A stretch of 64,000 nt of DNA, from contig NC_018518.1 of the NCBI RefSeq assembly GCF_000306945.1, positions 62,001 through 126,000 of the forward strand, read 5' to 3'. The notes beneath the pieces are model-generated. The model was not told the DNA's origin and searched no databases. It was given only the letters and a program-made list of their open reading frames with translations. The stretch's first letter is position 1, and each line of letters starts with the position of its first letter. Positions 16,949 through 26,204 of the stretch are shown here, in pieces. Both the position numbers and the translations under genes were made by a program. This stretch comes from Bordetella pertussis 18323. GTDB taxonomy: Bacteria; Pseudomonadota; Gammaproteobacteria; Burkholderiales; Burkholderiaceae_B.

Positions 16949-19354
16949 CTACCATTTGTACGTGACCCGGCCCAGCACGGTCCTGCCTTCTCCGTAGAAG
17001 CAGGCATAGGTGCACGAGGCCACGTAGTCCTTGTCGAACAGGTTGCGCACGGTGAGATCGGCCGTCCAGCCTTTCAGGGACAGGCTGCGCGCCCCGAAGT
17101 CGTAGCGCAGGGCGGCGTCGAACACGGTGTAGTCGCCGACCTTGGCGGCATTGGTGTTGTTGTAGGTCGAGCCCATGTAGCGCACGCCGGCGCCGATATT
17201 CAGCCCCGCCAGCGCACCGGACGGGACGGTGTAGTCGGACCATAGCGACGCCATGTTGCGCGGCACGGCCTCGGGCGTGTTGCCTAGCGTGTTGGAGTTG
17301 CTCTTGGTGATTTCCGCGTCGGTATACGTGTAGGCCGCGATCAGGTTCCAGCCCGAGGCCAGGTTGGCGGTGGCCGACAATTCGAGGCCGCGCGAGCGCA
17401 CCTCGCCTTCCTGCACGCTGTAGACGGGGTTGGCGGGGTCGGTCGTGGGGACGTTGGTGCGCGTCAGCTCGAAGACGGATGCGGTGATGAACGAGTTCGA
17501 ACCATTGGGCTGGTACTTCACGCCGGCTTCCCACTGCTTGCCCTTGGTCGGGTCGAAGGGCGTGGTGCCGCGTGCGGGCGAGGTGGTGCCGGCCTGCGGC
17601 TGGAACGAAGTCGAATAGCTGGTATAGGGCGCCAGACCGTTGTCCGCAAGGTAGAGCAGGCCGGTGCGCCACGTGAACGCGTTGTCGCCGGTGCGGGTAT
17701 TGACGCCGCTCAGCTTGTTCAGCGTCGAGCCGTCGGCATTGTCGTAGCGGCCGCTGAGCACCACCACCAGTTTGTCGTCGAACTTTATCTGGTCCTGCAA
17801 GTACAGGCCGAGCTGGCTGCGCTTCTCGTTGGTGTAGGTGTCCGGCTTCGCCGGCAGCAGTACGTCCGAGCCGTACGCCGGATCGAAGAAGTCGATCGGG
17901 GCGAGGTTGTTGTAGCCGGCGTACTGTTTGCGGGTGAACGAGGTTTCGGTGTAATCGAGGCCGAACAGCGTGTTGTGCCTGAAGCGGCCGGATTGCCACG
18001 TGGCCTCGAACTGGTTGTCGATGCTCACGCCGTGGGCGTCATCGTCGCGGCGGTAGGCGCCGCGCTCGGCCGTGGAGAAGTCGCTTCCGGGCACCCAGGT
18101 CCACCAGTAGGCGTGGTTGACGCGGTTGCGCGACTGGGCGTAGCCCAGGTTCTGCTTGAATTGCCAGGTGTCGTTGAAGCGGTGCGCAAACTGGTACCCC
18201 ACGTTGGCGACCTCCTGGTCCCACTTGCTCCAGTCCGGCTCGCCGGTGAAGCGGTGACGCGGGATGCGGCCGTTGGGGTTGTACTTGACCGTGCCTTCGA
18301 GCGGGTAGCCGGCGTTGTTGATGGTCTTGTTCTTCATGTAGCTCGCCAGCAGCGTCAGCGAGGTGTCCGGGCTGATGCGCCAGGTCAGCGCGGGGGCGAG
18401 ATAGTAGCGGTCGTCCGGGACATGGTCGATCATCGTGTCGGCATTGCGCGCCAGGCCGGTCAGGCGGTAGGTCAGCCGTCCCTCGTCGTCGATGCGTCCG
18501 CCGAAGTCGCCGGCGAGCTGCCTGTTGCTGTGCGAGCCGCCGCTCAGCTGCAGCTCGCGCAGCGGGCTGTCTGTCGGCCGCTTGGATACCACGTTGACGA
18601 TGCCGCCTGGCGAGGCCTGTCCGTACAGCACCGAAGCGGGGCCTTTCACGACCTCGATGCGTTCGAGCGCGTAGGGTTCGGACATCGCGCTGTAATGGGG
18701 CAGGGGGATTTTCAGCCCGTCGCGGAACATGACGCCGGGATTGGTGCGGACGTCGAAGCCGCGGATGATGAAAGGATCGTCGGTGCGGTTGAATCCTTCC
18801 TGCACCACGATACCGGGCGTGTAGCGCACGGCGTCGCCCAGCGTCTGCGGATTCTGCTCGCGGATCTGCGCGGCGGTCACCACCGAAATGGATTGCGGTA
18901 TTTCGATCAGCGGCGTGTCCGTCTTGGTGCCGGCTGTCGTGCCTGTGGCCACGTAGGTGTCGGAGTCAGGCAGGGCGCCGACCACGCTGATTGCCGGCAG
19001 CGTCGCAGTCAGCGGCATGGGCGTGAGCGTGACGGTGTTGTGCTGGATCGAATAGCGGATGTTGCGGCCTTTCAGCAGGCGTTCCAGCGCTTCGGCAGGT
19101 TCCATGCGGCCCTGCACGGCGGGGCTGCGCTGGCCATCGACCAGGTCCTGGCTGTACAGGACCTGCAGGTTGGCTTGCCGGCCAAGCTGGTGCAGGGCTT
19201 GGGCCAGGTTCTGGGGCGGGATATCGACGTCGATGGGCGCGGCCTGTACGCCAGTGCCCAGGCAGGCAAGCGCGCCCAGCAGGGCAGGGATCAGGCGGCG
19301 GGGGCGCGACGATGAGTGCAGGGCGCGGGTTGCCGCGCTCGGTCTGGCTCGCAT
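16949..19354 (-). CDS. TonB-dependent ferric siderophore receptor with signalling domain
   Basis: 801-residue outer-membrane receptor. After a long signal peptide (to VQA|APIDV) comes a secretin/TonB short N-terminal domain (residues ~40-95: IPPQNLAQALHQLGRQANLQVLYSQDLV), typical of receptors that signal to FecR/FecI pairs. A plug (IPQSISVVTAAQIREQ, VVKGPASVLYGQASPGGIVN) and a beta-barrel follow, ending in a terminal aromatic residue (VTYKW). ATG 19354 is preferred over an upstream TTG because it directly precedes the signal peptide. The adjacent fecR and fecI genes support cell-surface signalling. The siderophore cannot be named from sequence alone. Confidence 0.92.
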   Translation of the reverse strand: MRARPSAATRALHSSSRPRRLIPALLGALACLGTGVQAAPIDVDIPPQNLAQALHQLGRQANLQVLYSQDLVDGQRSPAVQGRMEPAEALERLLKGRNIRYSIQHNTVTLTPMPLTATLPAISVVGALPDSDTYVATGTTAGTKTDTPLIEIPQSISVVTAAQIREQNPQTLGDAVRYTPGIVVQEGFNRTDDPFIIRGFDVRTNPGVMFRDGLKIPLPHYSAMSEPYALERIEVVKGPASVLYGQASPGGIVNVVSKRPTDSPLRELQLSGGSHSNRQLAGDFGGRIDDEGRLTYRLTGLARNADTMIDHVPDDRYYLAPALTWRISPDTSLTLLASYMKNKTINNAGYPLEGTVKYNPNGRIPRHRFTGEPDWSKWDQEVANVGYQFAHRFNDTWQFKQNLGYAQSRNRVNHAYWWTWVPGSDFSTAERGAYRRDDDAHGVSIDNQFEATWQSGRFRHNTLFGLDYTETSFTRKQYAGYNNLAPIDFFDPAYGSDVLLPAKPDTYTNEKRSQLGLYLQDQIKFDDKLVVVLSGRYDNADGSTLNKLSGVNTRTGDNAFTWRTGLLYLADNGLAPYTSYSTSFQPQAGTTSPARGTTPFDPTKGKQWEAGVKYQPNGSNSFITASVFELTRTNVPTTDPANPVYSVQEGEVRSRGLELSATANLASGWNLIAAYTYTDAEITKSNSNTLGNTPEAVPRNMASLWSDYTVPSGALAGLNIGAGVRYMGSTYNNTNAAKVGDYTVFDAALRYDFGARSLSLKGWTADLTVRNLFDKDYVASCTYACFYGEGRTVLGRVTYKW

Positions 19355-19371
19355 GGAATGTTTAACCGAAA

Positions 19372-19404
19372 AGAGATTGAAAGTAATTACCACTACCAAT
19401 CTCT
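19372..19404. promoter_or_regulatory. Inverted repeat upstream of receptor gene
   Basis: Perfect 8-bp arms AGAGATTG / CAATCTCT separated by 17 bases, 18 bases upstream of the receptor start. It could be an operator or a leader hairpin. It does not match a Fur box well. Confidence 0.4.
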
Positions 19405-19512
19405 AAGACGGAACGGCCAGACCTCCTGGGAATGCAAAATTGAAACAAAATGAAACGTCACGCGAGTCTCGGCCGGCCGCTGCGCGGCGCTATCGCAAAC
19501 GTGCGCCGCGGC

Positions 19513-20484
19513 TTATCGAGGCGGGTTGGGAACCAGCGCCAGGCTGCCGTCGGCCTTGCGTACCGTACGCACGGGCAGGATGTCAGGCAGCGCGCGGGCC
19601 AGTTCGCCCACATTGCGCACATCGTAGGTGCCGCCCAGGCGCAGGCCCGCGATGGCGGGATCCACCGCCGTGTAGCGCGCCTCGGCGGGCAGGTAGCGGT
19701 TGATCTGCATGATGGCGTCGCGCAGCGTGGTGTTGTCGAGCACCAGCTTGCCGTGGCGCCAGGCCGCGGACTGCGCGCCGTCGACGGCGCGCGTGACAGG
19801 CTCGCCGCGCCCGGCGTAGCGTGCCTGCGTCAGCGGTTGCAGGCTTACCGTCTTGCCGGTGGCGCTGGCGCGCAGGTCCACGCGGCCCTCGACCAGCGTG
19901 ACGACGACGTTGTCGCCCGATTTCCAGACATTGAATGCCGTGCCGGTAACGGTGATCGTCCCGGCCCCGGCTTCGACCACGAAGGGATGGCTGGCGTCGT
20001 GGAACACGCGGAAATAGGCCTCCCCGTCGCTCAGGCGCACACGGCGCGCGTCCCGGTAGTTGCGATACACCATGGCCGTGTCGATGTTCATGTCGACTTC
20101 GGTGCCGTCGCCCAGCGTGACCGTGGCCACCCGCGCATCGCTGGCGTAGCGGTGGTAGGAACTGGGCAGTACGGCGAACCACCAGCCGGCTGCCCAGCAG
20201 GCCAGGCCCAGCGCGCAGGCGCCCAGCGCCCGGCGGGCGGCGGGATAGGGACGGCGCCGCGGCGCGCAGGCCTTGGCCGGCGCCTCATGGGCCGGCAGGT
20301 CCTGCGCCAGCGTCCAGATATCGCGCACCGCTTCGTACTCGCGGGCGTGGCGCGGATCTGCTTCGAGCCAGGCTTGCAGCGCCGCGCGGTCCTGCTCGGA
20401 ACAGCACGCATCGTGGATGCGCACGCACCATTGCACGGCCTGCTCGGTCAGGAGGTCGTCCTGCTTGCTGGGTGGGACAGCCAT
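19513..20484 (-). CDS. FecR-family anti-sigma regulator
   Basis: 323-residue inner-membrane signal transducer linking the outer-membrane receptor to its ECF sigma factor. The N-terminal cytoplasmic part (to ~80; DUF4880-like, HDACCSEQDRAALQAWLEADPRHAREY) binds sigma. One membrane segment spans ~88-108 (RALGACALGLACWAAGWWFAVL). The periplasmic FecR domain follows (DGTEVDMNIDTAMVY, SDGEAYFRV, FVVEAGAGTITVTGTAFNV). The C-terminal domain resembles a secretin/TonB short domain (LAGTYDV-type). Same strand as the receptor, which starts 158 bases downstream; divergent from the sigma gene. Confidence 0.92.
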   Translation of the reverse strand: MAVPPSKQDDLLTEQAVQWCVRIHDACCSEQDRAALQAWLEADPRHAREYEAVRDIWTLAQDLPAHEAPAKACAPRRRPYPAARRALGACALGLACWAAGWWFAVLPSSYHRYASDARVATVTLGDGTEVDMNIDTAMVYRNYRDARRVRLSDGEAYFRVFHDASHPFVVEAGAGTITVTGTAFNVWKSGDNVVVTLVEGRVDLRASATGKTVSLQPLTQARYAGRGEPVTRAVDGAQSAAWRHGKLVLDNTTLRDAIMQINRYLPAEARYTAVDPAIAGLRLGGTYDVRNVGELARALPDILPVRTVRKADGSLALVPNPPR

Positions 20485-20497
20485 GGCTGTTAATATA

Positions 20498-20510
20498 AAT
20501 GAGATTTGTT
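20498..20510. promoter_or_regulatory. Candidate Fur box between fecR-like and fecI-like genes
   Basis: AATGAGATTTGTT matches 10 of 13 positions of the core AATGAGAATCATT seen in many Fur sites. It lies 13 bases upstream of the fecR-like start and in the shared divergent promoter region. By-eye match only. Confidence 0.4.
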
Positions 20511-20615
20511 ACACATTTGGCGCCGTGCACGGCCTGGGGGAGAGCACGGTTTCAGGCGGCATTATGCAGGATTCCGCATTTGCGCCTTGGTCGGTCGACG
20601 CGGGGGAAGGCCTGG

Positions 20616-21140
20616 ATGGAGCAGTACTACACGGAGTTGTTGCGGTTCCTTGCGCGAAAACTCGGCAATTCGCATGACGCCGCCGATGTCGCCCAGGAGG
20701 CCTATGCGCGCGTGCTCGATCGCAATGGCAGCTGCGCCATCGTCCAGCCGCGCGCATTTCTGTTCCGGGCCGCCCTGAATCTTTGCACGGACCTGTATCG
20801 CAACCGTCGCGGCAGCCAGGTCATGCCGCTGGACGCCGCCGCAGAAGCCGTCCGGTGCGAAGCGCCGCTGCAGGACGAGCGGCTCTACCGCCGGCAGCAA
20901 CTGGCGCGGCTGGAACGGGCCCTGCAGGAGTTGCCGCCGGCCTGCCGTCAGGCCTTCCTGATGCGGCAGGTCGAAGGCATGTCGCACGATGAAATCGCCA
21001 ACAGCCTCGGCATTTCCGTTGATATGGTGCACAAGCACCTCACGCGCGCGCTACGGCACTGCCGCTCCCGCTGCGCGCGTGGGAACACGGCGCCGATGCC
21101 TAGCTGTGAACTGTCAATAGGTTGTATTCGTCCAGGTTGA
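20616..21140 (+). CDS. FecI-family ECF sigma factor, C-terminus altered by IS481
   Basis: ECF sigma-70 factor for iron-starvation signalling. Region 2 (ELLRFLARKLGNSHDAADVAQEAYARVL) and region 4 (LQELPPACRQAFLMRQVEGMSHDEIANSLGIS) are complete. ATG 20616 is chosen because GGGGAAGG precedes it and the product starts at the conserved region 2. The frame now runs 12 codons past codon CCT into IS481 copy F and stops at 21138-21140. Removing the IS and one copy of its CCTAGC duplication gives ...APMPS followed directly by TGA (22154-22156). The native protein was therefore 11 residues shorter. Function is probably kept. Confidence 0.88.
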   Translation: MEQYYTELLRFLARKLGNSHDAADVAQEAYARVLDRNGSCAIVQPRAFLFRAALNLCTDLYRNRRGSQVMPLDAAAEAVRCEAPLQDERLYRRQQLARLERALQELPPACRQAFLMRQVEGMSHDEIANSLGISVDMVHKHLTRALRHCRSRCARGNTAPMPSCELSIGCIRPG

Positions 21141-22050
21141 GTCTGGAGATGGGTACAGCGCGCCCGATGCCTTGGTGGGGTCGATGCCAGTTGTAGTGGT
21201 GTAGCCAGGATTTCATGGCATCGGCTCGGTGTTGGGAGTTCTGGTAGGTGTGAGCGTAAGCCCACTCACGCAAGGCCGACTGGATGAAGCGTTCGGCCTT
21301 GCCATTGGTCTGTGGGCGGTAAGGTCGGGTAAAGCGGTGCTTGATGCCCAGCTCATGGCACAGCGCGGCGAAGGCGCGGCTGCGAAAGGCCGAGCCATTG
21401 TCGGTGAGCAAGCGCTGGATGGTCACGCCCAGGCGCTGGTAGTAGGCCACTGCGTCCTTGAGGAACTGGACGGCGCTGGGGAAGCGCTCGTCGGGGTGGA
21501 TGTCGGTGAAGGCCACGCGGGCGTGGTCATCGATGGCCACGAAGACGAAGTCCCAGCCGGCCCCCTCAACGGTATCGCGTCGGTTGCCCGTGACCCGGTG
21601 GCCAGGGCGCTGGATACGTCCCAGCTTCTTGATGTCGATGTGCAGCAGATCGCCGGGGGCCTGATGCTCGTAGCGCACCACCGGCTCGGCCGGCTCCAGG
21701 TCGGCCAGGTGCGACAGACCGGCGCGGGCCAGGACGCGGCTGACGGTGCTGGCTGACACGCCCAGCGCCTGGGCGATGCGCGCTTGGGTCAGCCGCTTGC
21801 GGCGCAGCTCCACGATAGCCAGCGCCTTGGCCGGCGCAATCGCTCGGGGCGAGACCGTCGGGCGCGAGGACGCATCGGCCAAGCCCGCCTGGCCCTGAGC
21901 CAGGAAGCGGCCCAGCCATTTGCGCACAGTCGGCGCGGTGACCCCATAGGCGCGGGCCGCTTCAGGCACACAAACTTGATGGGCGATCAATTGCTGGACC
22001 ATTTCGAGTCGACGTAGGAAGGTCAATCGGGCATGCTTATGGGTGTTCAT
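21100..22050 (-). CDS. IS481 transposase (copy F)
   Basis: Intact 316-residue DDE transposase with A55 and P29, matching the majority sequence. The stop TAG is at 21102-21100 in the target hexamer. Confidence 0.95.
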   Translation of the reverse strand: MNTHKHARLTFLRRLEMVQQLIAHQVCVPEAARAYGVTAPTVRKWLGRFLAQGQAGLADASSRPTVSPRAIAPAKALAIVELRRKRLTQARIAQALGVSASTVSRVLARAGLSHLADLEPAEPVVRYEHQAPGDLLHIDIKKLGRIQRPGHRVTGNRRDTVEGAGWDFVFVAIDDHARVAFTDIHPDERFPSAVQFLKDAVAYYQRLGVTIQRLLTDNGSAFRSRAFAALCHELGIKHRFTRPYRPQTNGKAERFIQSALREWAYAHTYQNSQHRADAMKSWLHHYNWHRPHQGIGRAVPISRLNLDEYNLLTVHS

Positions 22051-22147
22051 CCGGCCGGGCTCCTTGAGTGAACTGGGGGGTTGGCGATTTCCAGTTTCTC
22101 AAATCCGGTTCGGATGAACCATGCATACAACCTATTGAATCTTCACA
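21105..22147 (-). mobile_element. IS481 copy F (complete, clean 6-bp target duplication)
   Basis: Full 1043-bp copy, minus orientation, flanked by identical CCTAGC hexamers (21099-21104 and 22148-22153). Deleting it with one hexamer restores a sensible sigma-factor stop codon, so both flanks are original neighbours. Variant tract GCCAACCCCCC. Confidence 0.97.
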
Positions 22148-22207
22148 CCTAGCTGACCAGCGCGCGGGGCCCGGCCCGGGATGGCGCAGGCCGGGGCGAT
22201 GGCGGCG

Positions 22208-23473
22208 TCAGGCGGCTTTCAGCAGCTTCCCGCATGGGCTGAGCAGCGCGCGGTCGCCGTGCGCATCGCGGATCCGGGACGGCAGCCCCATGGTCTCCAG
22301 CAGCTGCAGCCACGGGCGCGGCGCGAGTTGCTCGATGTTGTTCATCTTGCGGTTGTCCCACGCGCCGTCGGCGATCAGCAGCGCGGCCGCGGTGGCGGGC
22401 ACGCCGGCCGTATACGAGATGGCCTGGCTGCCCACTTCGCGGTAGGCCTGCTCGTGGTCGCACACGTTGTAGATCAGGACCTCATGGGGGCGGCCGTCCT
22501 TGACGCCGCGGACCAGGTCGCCGATGCAGGTCTTGCCCTTGTAGGTGCGGGCCAGGGACGCGGGGTCGGGCAGCACGGCCTTGACCACTTTCAGCGGGAC
22601 GACCTGCTGGCCCTCGGCCGTGCGCACCGGTTGCTCGGACAGCAGGCCGAGGGAGTTCAGCACGGTGAAGACGTTGATGTAGTGGTCGCTGAAGCCCATC
22701 CAGAAGCGGATGTTGGGGACGTTCAGGTGCGTCGACAGCGAGTGGATCTCGTCATGGCCGGTCAGGTAGGTGGTCTGGCGGCCGACCACGGGCAGGTCCC
22801 AGGCGCGCTGCTCTTCGAACATGCGGTTCTCGCACCAGCGGCCTTCCTGCCATGACCAGACGGATCCGGTGAACTCGCGGAAGTTGATCTCGGGATCGAA
22901 GTTGGTGGCGAAGTACTTGCCGTGCGAGCCCGCGTTGGTATCGATGATGTCGATCGAGCTGACCTCGTCGAACAGTTCGTCGACCGCCAGCTTAGCGTAG
23001 GCGTTGACCACGCCGGGGTCGAAGCCCGCGCCCAGGATCGCGGTCACGCCGGCGTCGGCGCAGGCCTGCGCCTGCTTCCACTCGTAGTTCGCGTACCAGG
23101 GCGGCGCCTCGCAGGTCTTCGCGGGGTCTTCGTGGATGGCCGTGTCGATGTAGGCCGCGCCGGTTTCGATGCATGCGGCGAGCACGGCCATGTTCAGGAA
23201 CGAGGTGCCGGCCTGGATGACGATGCGCGCATTGGTGGCGCGGATGAGCGCGGCGGTCGCCTTGATGTCCAGTGCGTTCAGGCCATGCGCTTTCACGACG
23301 CCGTTGGTTTGCAGGTTGCCCATGGCATGGACCGAGCGGACGATTCCCTGGGCCTTGTCCAGCGTGCGCGACGCGATGTGGATTTCGCCGAGCGTGGCGT
23401 TGTGCTGCGCGCATTTGTGCGCGACCACGTGCGCCACGCCGCCGGCGCCGATAATCAGGACGTTTCGTTTCAT
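22208..23473 (-). CDS. Carboxynorspermidine (carboxyspermidine) dehydrogenase
   Basis: 421-residue saccharopine-dehydrogenase-like enzyme. In the alternative polyamine route it condenses putrescine or diaminopropane with aspartate semialdehyde and reduces the Schiff base with NADPH. The N-terminal Rossmann motif is NVLIIGAGGVAHVVAHKCA, and family motifs include AGFDPGVVNAYA and DTNAGSHGKYFATNFDPEINFREF. It lies 33 bases downstream of the matching decarboxylase gene on the same strand, forming a two-gene operon. General saccharopine dehydrogenase is the alternative, but the neighbour argues for polyamine synthesis. Confidence 0.9.
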   Translation of the reverse strand: MKRNVLIIGAGGVAHVVAHKCAQHNATLGEIHIASRTLDKAQGIVRSVHAMGNLQTNGVVKAHGLNALDIKATAALIRATNARIVIQAGTSFLNMAVLAACIETGAAYIDTAIHEDPAKTCEAPPWYANYEWKQAQACADAGVTAILGAGFDPGVVNAYAKLAVDELFDEVSSIDIIDTNAGSHGKYFATNFDPEINFREFTGSVWSWQEGRWCENRMFEEQRAWDLPVVGRQTTYLTGHDEIHSLSTHLNVPNIRFWMGFSDHYINVFTVLNSLGLLSEQPVRTAEGQQVVPLKVVKAVLPDPASLARTYKGKTCIGDLVRGVKDGRPHEVLIYNVCDHEQAYREVGSQAISYTAGVPATAAALLIADGAWDNRKMNNIEQLAPRPWLQLLETMGLPSRIRDAHGDRALLSPCGKLLKAA

Positions 23474-23506
23474 TTTGACCTCGCTTCAATCAACAGAGCC
23501 AGTTCC

Positions 23507-24604
23507 TCAGGACAGGCTGTCTACGTAATCCTGGTAGCCGAACTCCCGCACCAGCCGAATTTCTCCATCCAGTTCCCGGATCGCGATGGCGGGCATGCGC
23601 ACGCCGTTGAACCAGTTCTTCTTGACCATCGTGTACCCCGCGGCGTCCTGGATGGAAATCCGCGAACCGGGTTGCAGCGGCGATTCGAAGCTGAATTCGC
23701 CGAACACGTCGCCCGCCAGGCAGGAGTTGCCATAGATGACATAGCGGTGCGGGCCCTGGTCGGGCTGCACGCGCGCGCTCATGCGGTAGATCAGCAGGTC
23801 GAGCATGTGGGCTTCGGTCGCCGCGTCGACGATGGCCAGGTTCTTTTCGTTGCGCATCACGTCCAGCACCGTCACTTCCAGTGTGGCCGTATTGGTGATG
23901 GCCGCTTCGCCCGGCTCCAGGTATACCTGGACGCCGTACTGCTCCGAGAAGCGGCGCAAGCGGTCGCAGAAAGCGTCCAGCGCGTATCCGGGCTCGGTGA
24001 AGTGGATCCCGCCGCCCAGGCTGATCCAGTTGATTTGCCCAAGCAGGTGGCCGTAGCGATGCTCGAGTTCGGTCAGCAGGGCGTCGAAGCGGGTGAAATC
24101 GCGGTTCTCGCAATTGTTGTGGACCATGAAGCCGTCGATCATCGGCATGGCTTGCGCGATCCTGTCCAGGTCCGTTTCGCCCAGGCGGCTGAAGGGCCTG
24201 GCGGGGTTGGCCAGGTCATAGCCGGACACGCTGATGCCGGGGTTCAGGCGCAGCCCCCGCGGTATGGCCGAGGCGCGCGGCGCGTAGCGCTCGAGCTGCG
24301 ACAGCGAGTTGAAGATGATCTTGTCGGCGCAGGCGACCACGTCGTCGATGTCGTCCTCGGCATAGGCCACGCTGTAGGCATGGGTCTCGCCGCCGAATTT
24401 CTCGCGGCCCAGGCGGACTTCGAACAGCGACGACGATGTCGTGCCGTCCATGTACTCGCGCATCAGGTCGAATACGCTCCAGGTGGCGAAGCACTTGAGC
24501 GCGAGCAGGACCTTCGCCCCGGATCGCTCGCGGATGCGGCGTATGACCTCCAGGTTCTGGAGCAGGGCACGTTTGTCGATCAGGTAGTAAGGCGTTTTCA
24601 ACAT
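23507..24604 (-). CDS. nspC: Carboxynorspermidine (carboxyspermidine) decarboxylase
   Basis: 365-residue PLP enzyme of the alanine-racemase fold (type III) that decarboxylates carboxy(nor)spermidine to the free polyamine. The PLP lysine is in LLALKCFATW near residue 37. HNNCEN, WISLGGGIHFT and YGNSCLAGDVFGEF (the last with the catalytic Cys loop) are all recognisable. It is the first gene of the operon with the dehydrogenase. The product could be spermidine or norspermidine; sequence alone does not decide. No clear ribosome-binding site precedes ATG 24604. Confidence 0.92.
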   Translation of the reverse strand: MLKTPYYLIDKRALLQNLEVIRRIRERSGAKVLLALKCFATWSVFDLMREYMDGTTSSSLFEVRLGREKFGGETHAYSVAYAEDDIDDVVACADKIIFNSLSQLERYAPRASAIPRGLRLNPGISVSGYDLANPARPFSRLGETDLDRIAQAMPMIDGFMVHNNCENRDFTRFDALLTELEHRYGHLLGQINWISLGGGIHFTEPGYALDAFCDRLRRFSEQYGVQVYLEPGEAAITNTATLEVTVLDVMRNEKNLAIVDAATEAHMLDLLIYRMSARVQPDQGPHRYVIYGNSCLAGDVFGEFSFESPLQPGSRISIQDAAGYTMVKKNWFNGVRMPAIAIRELDGEIRLVREFGYQDYVDSLS

Positions 24605-24744
24605 GGCGGGGCAATGCCACGCACGGGGCTCGCAAGGCCATGCGTGGAGTGTTGCAATAGGAAAGTGGCCGGGCGATCGGCCGCGAAGCCGGGAGCCCGT
24701 GAAGGCGATGGCGGGTGGAGGCGCGCCGCAGCGCGGCGCTGGCC

Positions 24745-24939
24745 TCAGGTACGCATTCGGTCCGAGTGGGGAAGCAGCGTGCCAGCCTTGTGGTGCAGCG
24801 CGCCATGCAACGGATGCAGCGCACGCGCGGCCGACGCGAATGCGATTCGCGTTGCGGTCACGATAGTTCTGTCTTCCGTTTGGGTCGTGTTCAGCGATGC
24901 CGGAACGATCCCCAATTGGAAGAGGGCGTCACTATTCAT
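24745..24939 (-). CDS. Possible small protein upstream of nspC
   Basis: 64 codons starting [20 protein letters not shown] 24939 is preceded at 5 bases by a strong GGAGAGG ribosome-binding site, which is the main reason to list it. The second half is Ala/His/Arg-rich and may be read-through of a degraded gene. I do not recognise the protein. It lies on the nspC strand, 140 bases upstream, so it could be a leader peptide or the remains of a polyamine-related gene. Confidence 0.35.
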   Translation of the reverse strand: MNSDALFQLGIVPASLNTTQTEDRTIVTATRIAFASAARALHPLHGALHHKAGTLLPHSDRMRT

Positions 24940-25122
24940 AGCGTCCTCTCCAACCAGTAGATGGGCCCCTGCCGAGACGGGGCCGAGACTTCATATTGCA
25001 TTACGCCAACGGCGGCCAGTGAGGCCGGACTCGCGGCGGGACAACGGGCGCGGCGTCACGCGCCATATGGAGGCACGAGGTGGAGGCACGAGGCGACACG
25101 AACCCCGGGACTCCGACTTGTT

Positions 25123-25141
25123 ATCATATGATCGTATCATA
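25123..25141. promoter_or_regulatory. AT-rich palindromic operator candidate
   Basis: Overlapping palindromes ATCATATGAT (25123-25132) and TATGAT-CGT-ATCATA (25127-25141). Before the IS481 copy G insertion this lay about 20 bases from the TetR start codon, a plausible autoregulatory operator. Confidence 0.5.
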
Positions 25142-25161
25142 ATTGAATTTGGACGCCTAGA

Positions 25162-26204
25162 TGTGAAGATTCAATAGGTTGTATGCATGGTTCATCCGAA
25201 CCGGATTTGAGAAACTGGAAATCGCCACCCCCCCAGTTCACTCAAGGAGCCCGGCCGGATGAACACCCATAAGCATGCCCGATTGACCTTCCTACGTCGA
25301 CTCGAAATGGTCCAGCAATTGATCGCCCATCAAGTTTGTGTGCCTGAAGCGGCCCGCGCCTATGGGGTCACCGCGCCGACTGTGCGCAAATGGCTGGGCC
25401 GCTTCCTGGCTCAGGGCCAGACGGGCTTGGCCGATGCGTCCTCGCGCCCGACGGTCTCGCCCCGAGCGATTGCGCCGGCCAAGGCGCTGGCTATCGTGGA
25501 GCTGCGCCGCAAGCGGCTGACCCAAGCGCGCATCGCCCAGGCGCTGGGCGTGTCAGCCAGCACCGTCAGCCGCGTCCTGGCCCGCGCCGGTCTGTCGCAC
25601 CTGGCCGACCTGGAGCCGGCCGAGCCGGTGGTGCGCTACGAGCATCAGGCCCCCGGCGATCTGCTGCACATCGACATCAAGAAGCTGGGACGTATCCAGC
25701 GCCCTGGCCACCGGGTCACGGGCAACCGACGCGATACCGTTGAGGGGGCCGGCTGGGACTTCGTCTTCGTGGCCATCGATGACCACGCCCGCGTGGCCTT
25801 CACCGACATCCACCCCGACGAGCGCTTCCCCAGCGCCGTCCAGTTCCTCAAGGACGCAGTGGCCTACTACCAGCGCCTGGGCGTGACCATCCAGCGCTTG
25901 CTCACCGACAATGGCTCGGCCTTTCGCAGCCGCGCCTTCGCCGCGCTGTGCCATGAGCTGGGCATCAAGCACCGCTTTACCCGACCTTACCGCCCACAGA
26001 CCAATGGCAAGGCCGAACGCTTCATCCAGTCGGCCTTGCGTGAGTGGGCTTACGCTCACACCTACCAGAACTCCCAACACCGAGCCGATGCCATGAAATC
26101 CTGGCTACACCACTACAACTGGCATCGACCCCACCAAGGCATCGGGCGCGCTGTACCCATCTCCAGACTCAACCTGGACGAATACAACCTATTGACAGTT
26201 CACA
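25162..26204 (+). mobile_element. IS481 copy G (complete, clean 6-bp target duplication)
   Basis: Full 1043-bp copy flanked by CCTAGA on both sides (25156-25161 and 26205-26210). The final A of the right hexamer is the A of the TetR start codon. Variant tract is GCCA plus seven C, as in copies B and D. Confidence 0.97.

Larger units (their letters stand above)
24605..25161. other. 557-bp region upstream of nspC
   Basis: Holds a possible small minus-strand gene (24745-24939). It also has an imperfect hairpin at ~24916-24953 (arms like TTGGAGAGGACG) and a GGCCCC/GGGGCC hairpin near 24964-24985. Two tandem copies of GGAGGCACGAG lie at about 25072-25093. An AT-rich palindrome lies next to IS481 copy G. 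No other gene is supported. Confidence 0.5.
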
